A stretch of 64,000 nucleotides of DNA. Source: Cloeon dipterum. Taxonomy: Eukaryota; Arthropoda; Insecta; Ephemeroptera; Baetidae. The translations under genes and the position numbers were made by a program. Shown piece after piece: positions 1-19,836 of this stretch. The stretch's first letter is position 1. Each line of letters opens with the position of its first letter. Where the stretch lies: NCBI RefSeq assembly GCF_949628265.1, contig NC_088787.1:31360844-31424843 (forward strand), given 5' to 3'. The notes beneath the pieces were generated by a model. That model was given only the letters and a program-made list of their open reading frames with translations. It had not been told where the DNA came from and made no database searches.

Positions 1-58
1 GAAGCGAATCACGGCGGAGGAGAAGTCACGGTTTACGCAATAGGTGAATATATAACTA

Positions 59-974
59 CTGGAATTTCATTTTTGACAGGGCTAATCGATTCCTATGAAG
101 GGCAGCCAATAAACGTAATACCGTTGCTTTTGCACCGGCGACCAATCAGAGAAGGGATTGGCCAGATCGAGACAGCAGCGCCACTGTGACAACCAGCGGA
201 AGCGTGTCAGTCTAGCTGCTACAACATAAGCCGGAACAATGACAGCTAACAATAATGCCACAACGAGAAATAATTGCCCTTCTCTTCATGAAGGAAAAGA
301 ATGATGCAGCAACAGCACGCGACAGTGGAAACATCTGCTCTTACTCAGCGAGAGCAGTGAAGTGCAGAAGATGCAGTCACGTGACTCAATCCCGACATCT
401 CATTGGACAAGAGCAGGCATGCACTCGTTTCTCCCTTCCCCCCTAGCAGTCCGTACTAGCCAATGAGATGCCTAGATTGGCTCACGTGAACTGTGTGTGT
501 GCTTCTCTGCTCTCGATGGGTACAAACAGATGTCTCCACTATCGCCTGCTGTTGCTGCATCATTCTTTTCCTTCACAAAAAGGGCACTTTCTAAACGTGA
601 TTTTCTCGGCCACTTTATTGTAGTTCCGGCTAATGTTGTAGATTAATTCGTGCTCTTTCGATTGACACTAATTACGGCTTCAGAAATTATTCCGACACAG
701 AGCCGCCAGCAAAAACTCATTTATCATAGGGTAAGAGAGGACCAATGCGCATGCGCACAGATCTACGCCTCTCTTTGCTAAGCTCTATATCGTTGTGGCG
801 CTGCTGTCTTGATCTGGCCAATCAGGAAAAACCGCTCCCTTCTCTAGTTGGTAGCAGGTTTCAAGCGAAAAACCGCTAAAGCAACGTCGTGTAAAACTTT
901 TGACCGAATATTTTAGCTGCCAATAATAATCTGACCCTCAGGATTCGTTTGGCACGGTCAAAAATAAAATTCAA
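59..974. mobile_element. Foldback element, family F1, with another element nested inside
   Basis: The two ends are diverged inverted copies. The left end carries an AATTTCATTTTTGAC block followed by ATCGATTCCT (about 62-100). The right end carries the reverse complement, with CTGACCCTCAGGATTCG then GGTCAAAAATAAAATTC (about 932-972). Inner arms contain GAGACAGCAGCGCCAC on the left (168-183) and GTGGCGCTGCTGTCTTGAT on the right (about 794-812). The same end and core motifs recur near 29.2, 50.2 and 51.7 kb, and the core recurs at 30.3 kb. No transposase frame is present. The middle is occupied by a member of another family (F2). Ends are approximate because the arms have diverged. Confidence 0.65.
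212..788. mobile_element. F2-family foldback nested in the F1 element
   Basis: The segment has the internal order seen in the F2 copies at 8306 and 25417: CTACAACATAAG on the left, a palindromic pair of arms around a centre rich in CACGTGA and CATCTCATTGG, a second arm with GGGCAC and TGTTGTAGAT, then ACAGAGCCG. The left and right arms near 285-345 and 520-580 are inverted copies of each other (AAAGAATGATGCAGCAACAG against CTGTTGCTGCATCATTCTTT). The GAGTCGCGCGG terminus seen in the intronic copies is not visible, so both ends are estimates. Confidence 0.5.
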
Positions 975-1245
975 GTGCCTTGAGGATCACAAGAAATAAT
1001 TTTGTATTTATTTTAAGGGCCATGGTCTCATTTATTTCACGCGGTGCATGCGCAGAACTTCGTCGCACACGTCATAGGATATGCAGCGAAAATCGGAACT
1101 TATAAGGACACAGAGAATTGGGCAAATTGTTACACGAGCCAACTATCCATGTTAATTTTAAGCTTTGTGTCTTTACTTATGTAAAAATTTGTGTTTTTTA
1201 ATATACTAGCATTTGGTCACAGTCGCGTCTCACCAAATTGTTTCA

Positions 1246-2576
1246 TCAAGGATCAACACTCATCGCATTGTCATCGACGTCCTCCAGATCAAAGGGTTCA
1301 ATGAGGAGGTCGATACTGTCCGCGGTCATGTCTGCAGAGGCTGCTTCGTTCGAGTCTATTTGCTGCTTGATTTCATTGGCATCCTCAATGAAGTCGTGAA
1401 TGGCCACGTTAAGCAAGTGCAATCGTTTGCGACGCATGTCCAGCTTTTCCTCTATTTCCCTCCGCTTGTCCTGAGTAAGCAAATCAATAACTGGTGTAAA
1501 AAGGCGACAATACTCATTACCTCTAAATCAGCCAGCTCAGCCTTGATTTCGTCCAAATTCTTCAAGGTCTCTTTTCTGTCTGGCTGCTCTTTGATGACCT
1601 TAGCCAGGACGTTGTACTGCACTCGATTCTTCCTGACCTCCTTGGCAGCCTTGAACGATTCTTTCGCCTCCTCGATTTCCTTCTTGGCACTTTCCACTCT
1701 GGTTTTGATGATATCGTTTAGCTCTTCGTAGCTGTTGAGTTCCGCATTGCTCGTGTGCGAGCCGAGCAGAAATTTTTCCGAAGCCAGTTCGCTTTGCGAC
1801 AGCTGCAGAAGCATTCTGTTCAGTGCTCTGCAATTTTTTAATTTGTTTTAGACCATTCATTTATTATTGAGTTCTTTTGTGCTTACGTGTTGTCCTCCTC
1901 AGCAGTTCCTGGACTATTGCACCATTTTAAAAACGATCGCAGCAGCAGATTAATGCGCCTGTCATCTCCAGTTCCATCTCCGTCGATCAGAAGCCGCCGT
2001 TTGATTACTTCCTCTGAAAATATGGATATTCAATCGTTTTTTTTTAGAATGAAATGGTAATATTTTGAATCGAATGGCAAAATATCAAGTAATCAGTGCA
2101 AGGAAATAAAGATAATCGCAAATATCAAAGCTATTTAGTGGGAATTTCACAATTTTGCTGATATGTTTTGGTTAAGTTATGAAAAATCATTTTTATTTAC
2201 AATTATTTATTAATCAAAGCACCATTATTTCTGAAAAATCTTAAGCTTTACGTCTTTACTACATAAATAGACCCGAAAATTTTCTGTTCATGAAATAGGG
2301 CTTCGTGTCGTGTATTATGCCTGAAACTTTTATTAGAATAAGTAATATCTGTATAGCTTTGAGGATTTCAAATCAACAAGGAAATAATATACATACATCA
2401 TAGATGTTCATGAGAAATGCAATATGGAAATATTACAGTTTTCGCCACCGAGTTACAGTTTTCGCCACCCCTAGTTTGACATGGGATTCTCATAATAACT
2501 GGTGAGATGTGTATGTGTAACCCGGCAGAAACTCTAGCTTTTCCATACATGAGTGAAACTCACCTTCCGCGATCAT
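1246..2576 (-). CDS. THOC7: THO complex subunit 7
   Basis: THOC7 is a small coiled-coil subunit of the THO/TREX complex that couples transcription to nuclear mRNA export. Coding exons on the minus strand are 2576-2564, 2013-1887, 1827-1521 and 1470-1246, giving 223 residues against about 204 in human. The N-terminal block EEVIKRRLLIDGDGTGDDRR is the family signature. It is followed by SQSELASEKFLLG and the helix with VRKNRVQYNVLAKVIKEQPD. The C-terminal coiled coil has REIEEKLDMRRKRLH and the tail is acidic. The start is a 13-nt exon (M-I-A-E plus one base) with a good GTGAGT donor, and it joins in phase to the exon beginning AGGAAGTAATC. That first exon is inferred from phase and splice site only. 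A miniature inverted-repeat element sits in intron 1. The rest is confident. Confidence 0.88.
2425..2546. mobile_element. Miniature inverted-repeat element, family F5, in THOC7 intron 1
   Basis: The left end reads TGGAAATATTACAGTTTTCGC and the right end is a degenerate reverse complement of it (GGCAGAAACTCTAGCTTTTCCA). A short internal tandem repeats TTACAGTTTTCGCCAC. A second copy with the same ends and the same ATGTGTAACCYGGCAG sub-end motif lies at 17801-17899 in a GABARAP intron. It is too short to code. Confidence 0.6.
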
Positions 2577-3527
2577 TTTTTGAAATATTTAATGCCAATG
2601 CCTAGCACGATTGGCGTCTAAAGATATGTAATAATAATCGTTTCAGTTTGAAAAACGTCCAGTCGTCCAAGGTCCTCTAATGTTAGTACTCTAAGCGCAG
2701 ATTCTGATTTCAGATTCCGATTTTGCACCAACAGCAAGTAGTTTTGTTATTGTTTGTAGCCAGACCACACCCCCTTCTCAGTGGCTTATTCCACCAATCA
2801 GCACGAATCGTTGCATTTTTTTAAACAAAGATGCCGCGAGACTAGTCAAGACCTAGAGCATGCGAAAACTGGAGAAATCGAAAAGCAACCAAAATATAAA
2901 TCGAATATTTACGAGAATCACGGTATGCAAGTCAGGAAATTCCGTTTTTATTAGAAGCTGCTGGCGCTACCGAAACGAAATATTTTAATGAAGAGCGAGA
3001 AGCAGGGGGGGCATTTTTCTAGACCCGCCAGAAATTCAACCTTAAGCGGAGATAAGCACTCTCAAGAAAAGTCGCCAAACGCTTTTTTCCCAAACAAAGA
3101 ACCCTCTAGCTCTCGTGTATATTCTAATCCTGCTACTGTGATGCGCGTGCAACTGATTGGTGTCTAGCGTGTCTAGTTGCAGTTAAAAAGTTGGTCTATC
3201 GCGATTTTATAACCGCACAAACACATTAAAAGTTGACTCAAAAAAATTTAACATGGTAATAAACATTAACAGAAAGAAAAATCCTTGACCTCGACGCTGA
3301 GATTGACCGACGCAACACAAACATGTGAAAGTAAATCCGAGTTGCTGACAATTTGCGTCAATCAGCGGCGAGGATTTTCCGTCTAAATAATTTTAACTGC
3401 ATTCTCCGATATTATGCGTCGCACGAATCTGGCCTTTGATATTTTATTAATACTGGTCAAAAATTCCCAACTCAAATGGAAATCCGACAAAAAAGGTTGA
3501 AATTTATGTAAAAAAATAATTATGTTT
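2577..3527. other. Intergenic region between THOC7 and MAD2L2
   Basis: Both flanking genes are on the minus strand, so this holds the THOC7 promoter and 5' UTR and the region downstream of MAD2L2. I see no open frame with coding character and no clear repeat. There is an inverted CCAAT-like box near 2795, but no element I would call with confidence. Confidence 0.4.
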
Positions 3528-3533
3528 TTTATT
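3528..3533 (-). terminator. Poly(A) signal of MAD2L2
   Basis: AATAAA on the minus strand lies only 10 nt past the MAD2L2 stop codon. If used, the 3' UTR is very short, about 25-40 nt. Confidence 0.5.
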
Positions 3534-3543
3534 CACAAAAAAG

Positions 3544-4476
3544 CTAATACTCTTCTGATACATCAGACAAGACCGTGCTCCCACCGGCTTCAATATTCGG
3601 GAAATCTGAAGTTGAAAGCATATCTGAGTCTTTCTTTTCTTCTTGAGCAAAAATTTGGAAGTCACAATTAGCGCATTCGACTGATGAAATGGGAACGAGA
3701 TAATTTTCATGGCTTCTTTCTTTGGATTGCACCCATAGAAATTCCTACAAACACACAAGTTAAATCAGCTGTCAAATATATGAGCTACACGACGCATGAC
3801 TTACATACTGGGCCTTTGTTGAACAGCTTTGGCACATTTTTAAGTAACTATCTTCGGAGGTTTCGAGTAAAATTTTAAAAGTGCATCCTTCAGGTATTGG
3901 AGGCAGCTGCCTATCACAAACTGAAAGTCTCAAGAGAGCATCTCTGAGCTGAAGTTCGAGCCTAGTCAAGTTGTCTCTGCAAAATAATTTTTTTCTCATC
4001 TGATTGCGATACTAGGGAGATGATTTAACATACTTGCACATCGCTGCCTGCAGCTGTACTCTTTCTAGGTCAAAGCAAATCCTCCTCAGCGGTTTTCCAT
4101 CTTGAGAAATAAAAACTACGACTAATTTACTCAGTTCTCCATTTTTCAACAAATCTTGTGCTGTCAGCAGACATTTTTTTACATAGTCTCTTAGCAGGGG
4201 ATGGTCACATGACTGAAAATAAATTTGAGTTATTTAAGAAATAATTTTAAATTAATTGAGCTTACATTAATAGGGACACCATATTTTTGTTTCTTGGTAA
4301 ATACTCCATTTGGATAAATTTTGTTGAGATATAAGAGTTGATTGATGCAGATTTCGAAGAATTCGAGAAGCCTCCCTGTGCATGGATCTGTAACATGAGC
4401 ATTTTGTCATTGACTGAAATTTGAGTTGAAAAATGCACGACTAACCAGAAGTTGAAGTTTTGTTGTTTTGAAACAT
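3544..4476 (-). CDS. MAD2L2: Mitotic spindle assembly checkpoint protein MAD2B (REV7), HORMA domain
   Basis: REV7 is the HORMA-domain adaptor that holds REV3 in translesion polymerase zeta and acts in the shieldin pathway. Exons on the minus strand are 4476-4446, 4387-4266, 4212-4034, 3976-3805 and 3744-3544 (234 residues; human has 211). Landmarks in order are LLEFFEICINQLLYLNKIYP (family CEFLEVAVHLILYVREVYP), KQKYGVPIN, SCDHPLLRDYV, KLVVVFISQDGKPLRRICFDLE, RLSVCDRQLPPIPEGCTF and QEFLWV. The first ten residues are poor and specific to this gene. The C-terminal 45 residues past the safety-belt segment do not match the human tail and become serine- and acid-rich, ending LSDVSEEY. The exon 4 donor was set at TAT|GTAAGT because only this keeps phase. 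Confidence 0.87.
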
Positions 4477-5414
4477 TTTTGCAATTCAAGCTCTAGCAGT
4501 ATGGTGTGAGAAGAGAAGAACAAGATAATAAAACTAGGTTATTTCCACTTCAAGCAATTTATTAGGAGTTAGGGCCAATTTTGTTCAGAATCGCCAAAGT
4601 TGAGCATGGTTATACATTATTAAACTACCCCATCTCTTTCCTTTACTGAGGAGGTTTTTACTATACATTCATAAACCCTGATTCCTCCTAGACCTCCTCT
4701 CCTCATATTTTACCCTCCTTGCTGCAACTGCAGCTGCACTCGTACGCAGGCGACACAGTATGGCCAATTTTGAAACTAAAACAAATATGTATGTAGCATC
4801 TAGCATGCGGCCATGCGCATCACATTTCGCTACCTAGATCTCGGAACAACTGTGCTTCGATGTTAGTCGTAGTCGCCGTTCAAATCAAAGCTTAAAATTC
4901 GAATTATTTTCCTTGCTGCGACTGTTACACGTTCGTTTCGGTGGATGCGAAGCGTTCGAGGGAGCTGCTGAAATTGAGCAAAAGCTGAGGCACTAGAGAA
5001 GAGCGGAGTGAAAGGTGAGCTGGCGAAATTATCGCAGCTGGTCAAGCTTGCTTTGTTTCAACACAAACAACTCTTGGTGCTGGCCATGATTGTATAAGCT
5101 TACTAGTTAGAAGGTCTTGGCATTGTAACTATTCATTTTATATGGTAAGAACCTGGAATTCCTGGAAAATCTCTATACGGAACAGCGAAAACAGCGTCGC
5201 ATGCGTTGAAAGCGTTGTTTGGTCCTAATTTGGTTTTTATGCAAGACAAATTAATGCGTCGAACTTAACAGACGTGAGACGTCGAGGTGTGAGAATTCAA
5301 TTTATTCACGAAATTGCTCAATACCCGACGGTTTTCGGTTATAACGCACTGGTTGAAGTTTTGTAAAGCGTGACTCTATAAAGAAGTTGTGGACAACGTG
5401 TTTCCAGAACCGCC
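4477..5414. promoter_or_regulatory. Shared upstream region of divergent MAD2L2 and CUL2
   Basis: This 938-bp gap between head-to-head start codons must hold both promoters and 5' UTRs. It contains no coding frame. An in-frame ATG context for CUL2 is AACCGCCATGTCG, close to the animal initiation consensus. I could not place a transcription start or TATA box with confidence. Confidence 0.5.
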
Positions 5415-9710
<4,296 letters not shown>

Positions 9711-10270
9711 AGCTGGAATGATTTTATTCCACTCTTGTATGGCTATAAAGGAGTTGTTCTGTGCCTAAGGAATTGTCTCATTTAACTCGAACTGTGTAAG
9801 CCCCAATGTACTGTAGGATCAAATTAAATATGAGTTGTCTGAGCCTTTTTTAAAATATACACAAGTGGATGCCAAGATTATTTGTCTTTTTTATTAATTT
9901 GATGACACATGACCAGACTGGTATCAAAAAATTCACTTCGGCATTTTTAATTTTTGCGGCTTTCCTCACGCCGCAAGTGTTAGTGAGCAAACTGCAGTCG
10001 CTCTAGGTCAGTTCTAGGCTGCCTGGCTGCAAAAACGAAATTATACATTTCATGAGTGAGGCGGGAGAGCCGCCAGACTTTTGGAAGTTTCTTCTTTTGC
10101 TTTTGTATGATCCTTATTAACTCATTTCACCAAACGGCCGTATTTTTTCTCCTTATTTCAGACATTATTCAAATTGATTCTGTGACAATTGGGTAAATTG
10201 CGCAGTTTGTACAGCTGCTGACCTTCTCTTTTTTCGTCATTATTTCCATAAATTAATTGGATTTTTTTGT

Positions 10271-10288
10271 GGGGGGGGGGGGGGGGGG
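10271..10288 (+). repeat. Poly-G tract
   Basis: Eighteen consecutive G, preceded by T and G and followed by AGG. It could form a G-quadruplex. The exact length may be an assembly or sequencing estimate. Confidence 0.8.
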
Positions 10289-10931
10289 AGGAAAATTTTT
10301 AGTTTTCCATTTTTATTACATATAATGTATTAATTAATTTATTTTATTTTAGACATTTCTAGAATGAATGCACGATATGAATTTTTATGAGGAAAATTGG
10401 CAACGTATATTCCGGAAGCAGCAAAAAATGCCTATTATTCCAGCAAGGTCCAAAAAAGCCTTTCCATGAAAATGTAGCATACCACTCGATCTCCTCCACT
10501 TCTAGACACTCCAGTCGCAGTCAATTCGACTCGTGAATCGAAAATTCGTCCTGAATTGGCTGGACTTGCAATATTTTTCCATTAAATATATCATTTTCAA
10601 TAGTAAAAAAATCGAGACAACTCACAAATCAGTCTCGCCCAGCGCCAATTTTTCAATGCGCAAAAATTTACCATATTATTTTATTTTTGTGGTATAAGGC
10701 TGGAATATAACCACCACAGTTTTGGGGTTTTCCGCATTTTCCCAAATTTAACCCCAAAAATCACTTTTCACACCAAAAGATAAGAAATTTTGGAAAATTA
10801 TGATGTCGTGTGGCCCGTGTTAAAATTTTCGGTCTTTTGGTGAAACCGCAGAGGCTTTTGTACTGGTTTTATAAAAGCCCCTATTTTTGGTCATCCATCA
10901 TGAAAATTTTTAATCTTTTAAAAAAGAAAAA

Positions 10932-10933
<2 letters not shown>

Positions 10934-11015
<82 letters not shown>
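10934..11015. repeat. (TA)n microsatellite
   Basis: About 82 bp of uninterrupted AT dinucleotide repeat lie in the spacer upstream of DDX23. It is perfect, so probably young and length-variable. Confidence 0.95.
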
Positions 11016-11020
<5 letters not shown>

Positions 11021-11665
11021 GTTTCGGAAAAATGCGCAAAATTGCAAAAAACCTAGATAAAACAGTTTTTAGCAAGGCAGTGGGGTTTTCCCGGAAAAAT
11101 GCGATTTTTTACGAACCCTATACAATGATAATGTATTATGGGACTTTTTATAGATAAAATAGCGATAATAGAGACTAGAGAGACCTTAGGAGTTATTTAA
11201 CGTTCATGGCAGGTAAAATGCGTTAGCAATAAGAAAAAAGGCAAAGGTAAGCAATCGCCATTTTTAGTGTTTTATTTCATGCTAGAATTGAGCAGTTCAA
11301 AGAAAAAAAATAAACACGAGCAAAAAATATTCTTTTATCCTGAGAATTTTACAATTTCAAAGAGTTACGCATATTCGCACCATTATGCTTCACTGTGCTA
11401 TGATTGGGCATCGCACACTGTACTACTAGGCCGCCAATCACGTCTCGTTCTCGTTGGCAGCACTGATGCGCATTAGCTGTGTTCAATTTTAAGGACACCT
11501 TGAAGATCAGAAACAAAAACAAACAGATCTGTCACGCAAACAATCTGTTCTTCGAAAGGGTAAACATCAAACAACGGCTCATCTAGATATATCCGTACAT
11601 ATACGTATAGTCTCCACAATAGAGCATCAGGAAGTCGCACATTTTTCTGCTGGATTGAAACAGTC

Positions 11666-15160
<3,495 letters not shown>

Positions 15161-15502
15161 TTTTTCTTTGTTTGAAAGAATTCTAATAAATTGCTGCTTA
15201 GGAGATCCAGAATTATTATTTTAAAGCATATTTTTCGTTTTTACTAATCTTGAGATATTTTATAAAGTTGAAGAAAATCTCAAAATTGTTTTAAAATAAG
15301 TTTAGCTGGAGAAATTTACTCATTTTATTCTTGTATGATTTATATTTTAAGAGAAAAATAAATTAGAATATTTTTGAAAAATTTGAACCAGTTGAAGAAA
15401 GATGTATATTAAATATGTATGGTTCCGATTTATTAATTATTAAACCAAGTAAGTTTATAAAGAAAAAAAACAAATTAACCAGAGCAATACAGAGGGGAGG
15501 AT
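15161..15502. other. Tail-to-tail spacer of DDX23 and PSMB3
   Basis: The 342 bp between the two stop codons hold both 3' UTRs. AATAAA at 15185-15190 is the likely DDX23 poly(A) signal, 24 nt past its stop. On the minus strand TTTATT at about 15428-15433 gives AATAAA for PSMB3. The rest is AT-rich with no other feature. Confidence 0.6.
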
Positions 15503-16479
15503 CTAGTCCATTCTCGTCTTGATCTTGCGAGATGTGATCTTGTCCTTTTCACTGAAACACAAGGAAAAATAATTAATATTAAACCGATTGCACACAATTA
15601 CTGCTCATTACATGATGTGGACAATAGCTCCCCAACCAGAAACGGCATCGCGGTCGAACGCATTGACGATAGCCTGAGAGCAGGTCTCGAAGAGGTCGTC
15701 AGGCTTCAAATTTGGTTCCCAAAGCGCTTCGCACATGCCGTACAGCTGCTCCGTGCAAGATCCAGCCACGACAAAGTCTTCTGGCTCGTTGATGCAACCA
15801 ATCAGATCCATGTTGCACACATAGGGCTCAAAAGTGACAGGATCCAAACCAGCGATCACCGGCTCAACAAAATAGGGGCCGAATCTGTGATTGAATTTAT
15901 TATTGGAGATTCACGATTTCGTTTAAATGCCAAAACTACCTTCTTTCGTAGAGCATGTTTGAAACCAGAGCTGAAAAAGTCTTTGGGTGGATTTTCCTGC
16001 TTTCGCGCAGTTCGTACAGGTTCAGACGGAATTTCAGGCGGTCTCTCACTGTCAGGGTGTCGGTGGCCAGTCCAGGGAGGCCAAGGTACAGGTGAGGACC
16101 CATTGGAAATACTTTCTGCAGTAATGAGGTGGTTGATCAATTTGGAAAATTTTAACTTGTGAAATAACAAACCTCAAAGTCCAGGGCTAGAGTCTGAGCT
16201 TGCACTCCGAACCGCAGGTCGGACGCTATTGCCACGCAGTTATCGCCCTTCATGGCCACAATGGCACCACCATTGTAGGTTAAGATGGACTGGAAAGAAA
16301 TTCGAATTCAATAAATTGATGGAATAGTAGTAAAATGGAAATTTGCCGGTACGAGAGTCACTTCGATTCGCGGCGGCTTGGTAATGAATTTTTCCGTTTT
16401 TAAATGGCTACGAAGCAATTTTGATACGCGCAGTTTATAAAAGAGAACTTAATGATCATTTATATCATATTCTTACCAT
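15503..16479 (-). CDS. PSMB3: 20S proteasome subunit beta type-3
   Basis: This is a non-catalytic beta subunit of the 20S core. Exons on the minus strand are 16479-16477, 16289-16173, 16115-15940, 15884-15612 and 15551-15503 (205 residues, the human length). The reading is [59 protein letters not shown], then the exon starting FGPYFVEP, and the end [15 protein letters not shown]. Beta-3 keeps no N-terminal catalytic threonine, as expected. The first coding exon is just the ATG, set by the GAAAAATG|GTAAGA context and the phase-0 acceptor. This is unusual but is supported by the family starting MSI. Confidence 0.94.
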
Positions 16480-17583
16480 TTTTCAGCCCTCAAAATTCTT
16501 CAAAATCAATCAAATCACAGCTCTGCCCACGATGACTGACAAATTTGTTGTCAGCCAATTCACTATGCCAACTTAACAGGGTTATTAGATTAGCAGGCAG
16601 AGTTATTTTTAACAGATTAGCCAACATGACAGGTTCTTCCATGCAATCTTGTGATGAATAAATTCATTTTACCTTTTACCTTTAATAATTGGAAAAGAGC
16701 TAAAATTTCCAAGGTTGCCGATTAATTATTGAGAAAGTTGGCGCATAAGTTTGCTTGCTGATTAAGCGGCGATCATCAAATTGACTCCTTTTTGTAAAAT
16801 CACGATTTACGGGATTTATGTTTCTAAAAATTCGCAGCTCGTTGGTTAGATTACCAAATCAAGCGAAAAATAGTTGATAATATAAGGTTTAATGTTTCAA
16901 GAAATTTGGTAAATGCTGGAATTTACCTGTTACTTGTTCCCGAATTCATTATAGCATACACTGAAGGGATCAGATAACTATTATTTAAGAAATTGATCAA
17001 CTACTGCTAATCCCAATAATTTCCCTTCGCAACGAAATAAACCAATATCCTTTGCTGAAATAACATGCGTTTTGTTAAAATTATAAATGAAAGACTTAAA
17101 ATACTTAATCTATTTTTTTTATTTCCTGTATCAACTCATTTTATACATTTTTATGGATTTTTGAATATTTGATTAAATCTAGTTATTTGAAATAATAGTA
17201 TGAATGATCCCATAAAATTGAAGGAGTTCCTACCAATTGTCTGTCATACAACATTTACAATCATTTTGGTCTTAAGTCGAACTGTCCATCCTAATGTTAT
17301 GGAGCATGGAAACATAAATCTATATCAAAACACAAAAGTTACAATATCGTATGTTCACTAACGTGTTGCTAATCCTACTTTATATAAAGTCTGTCGTAAT
17401 AAAAAGTTTGACTTTACAAGGGCTTGAGGAAGCAACAAGAAGAGGTGACAACATGGATCGATCAGTGCGGAGTAAGTTTAAAAGAAGTCATAATCAGTAA
17501 CATATATAGGTGTTACATCACAAAATGAAATGAGATAAAATGTTAATTCGCAGGTGTCCGTTCGTAATTATTAGCACACCAGA
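16480..17583. other. Spacer between PSMB3 and GABARAP
   Basis: This 1.1-kb AT-rich region contains the PSMB3 promoter and the region downstream of GABARAP. No frame with coding character was found and no repeat family was recognised. Confidence 0.4.

Positions 17584-19836
<2,253 letters not shown>

Larger units (their letters stand above)
9711..11665. other. Gene-poor spacer between CUL2 and DDX23
   Basis: This holds the CUL2 3' UTR and the DDX23 promoter. It contains an 18-nt G run (10271-10288) and a long TA microsatellite (10934-11015), otherwise AT-rich sequence. The apparent Ile-Tyr repeat frames on both strands here are the microsatellite read through. No other gene or named element was seen. 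Confidence 0.5.

Noticed and set aside
10810-11157. Long frames on both strands with Ile-Tyr repeats
   Set aside because: They are the TA microsatellite read in frame; the flanks have no coding character. The same holds at 19710-19967.
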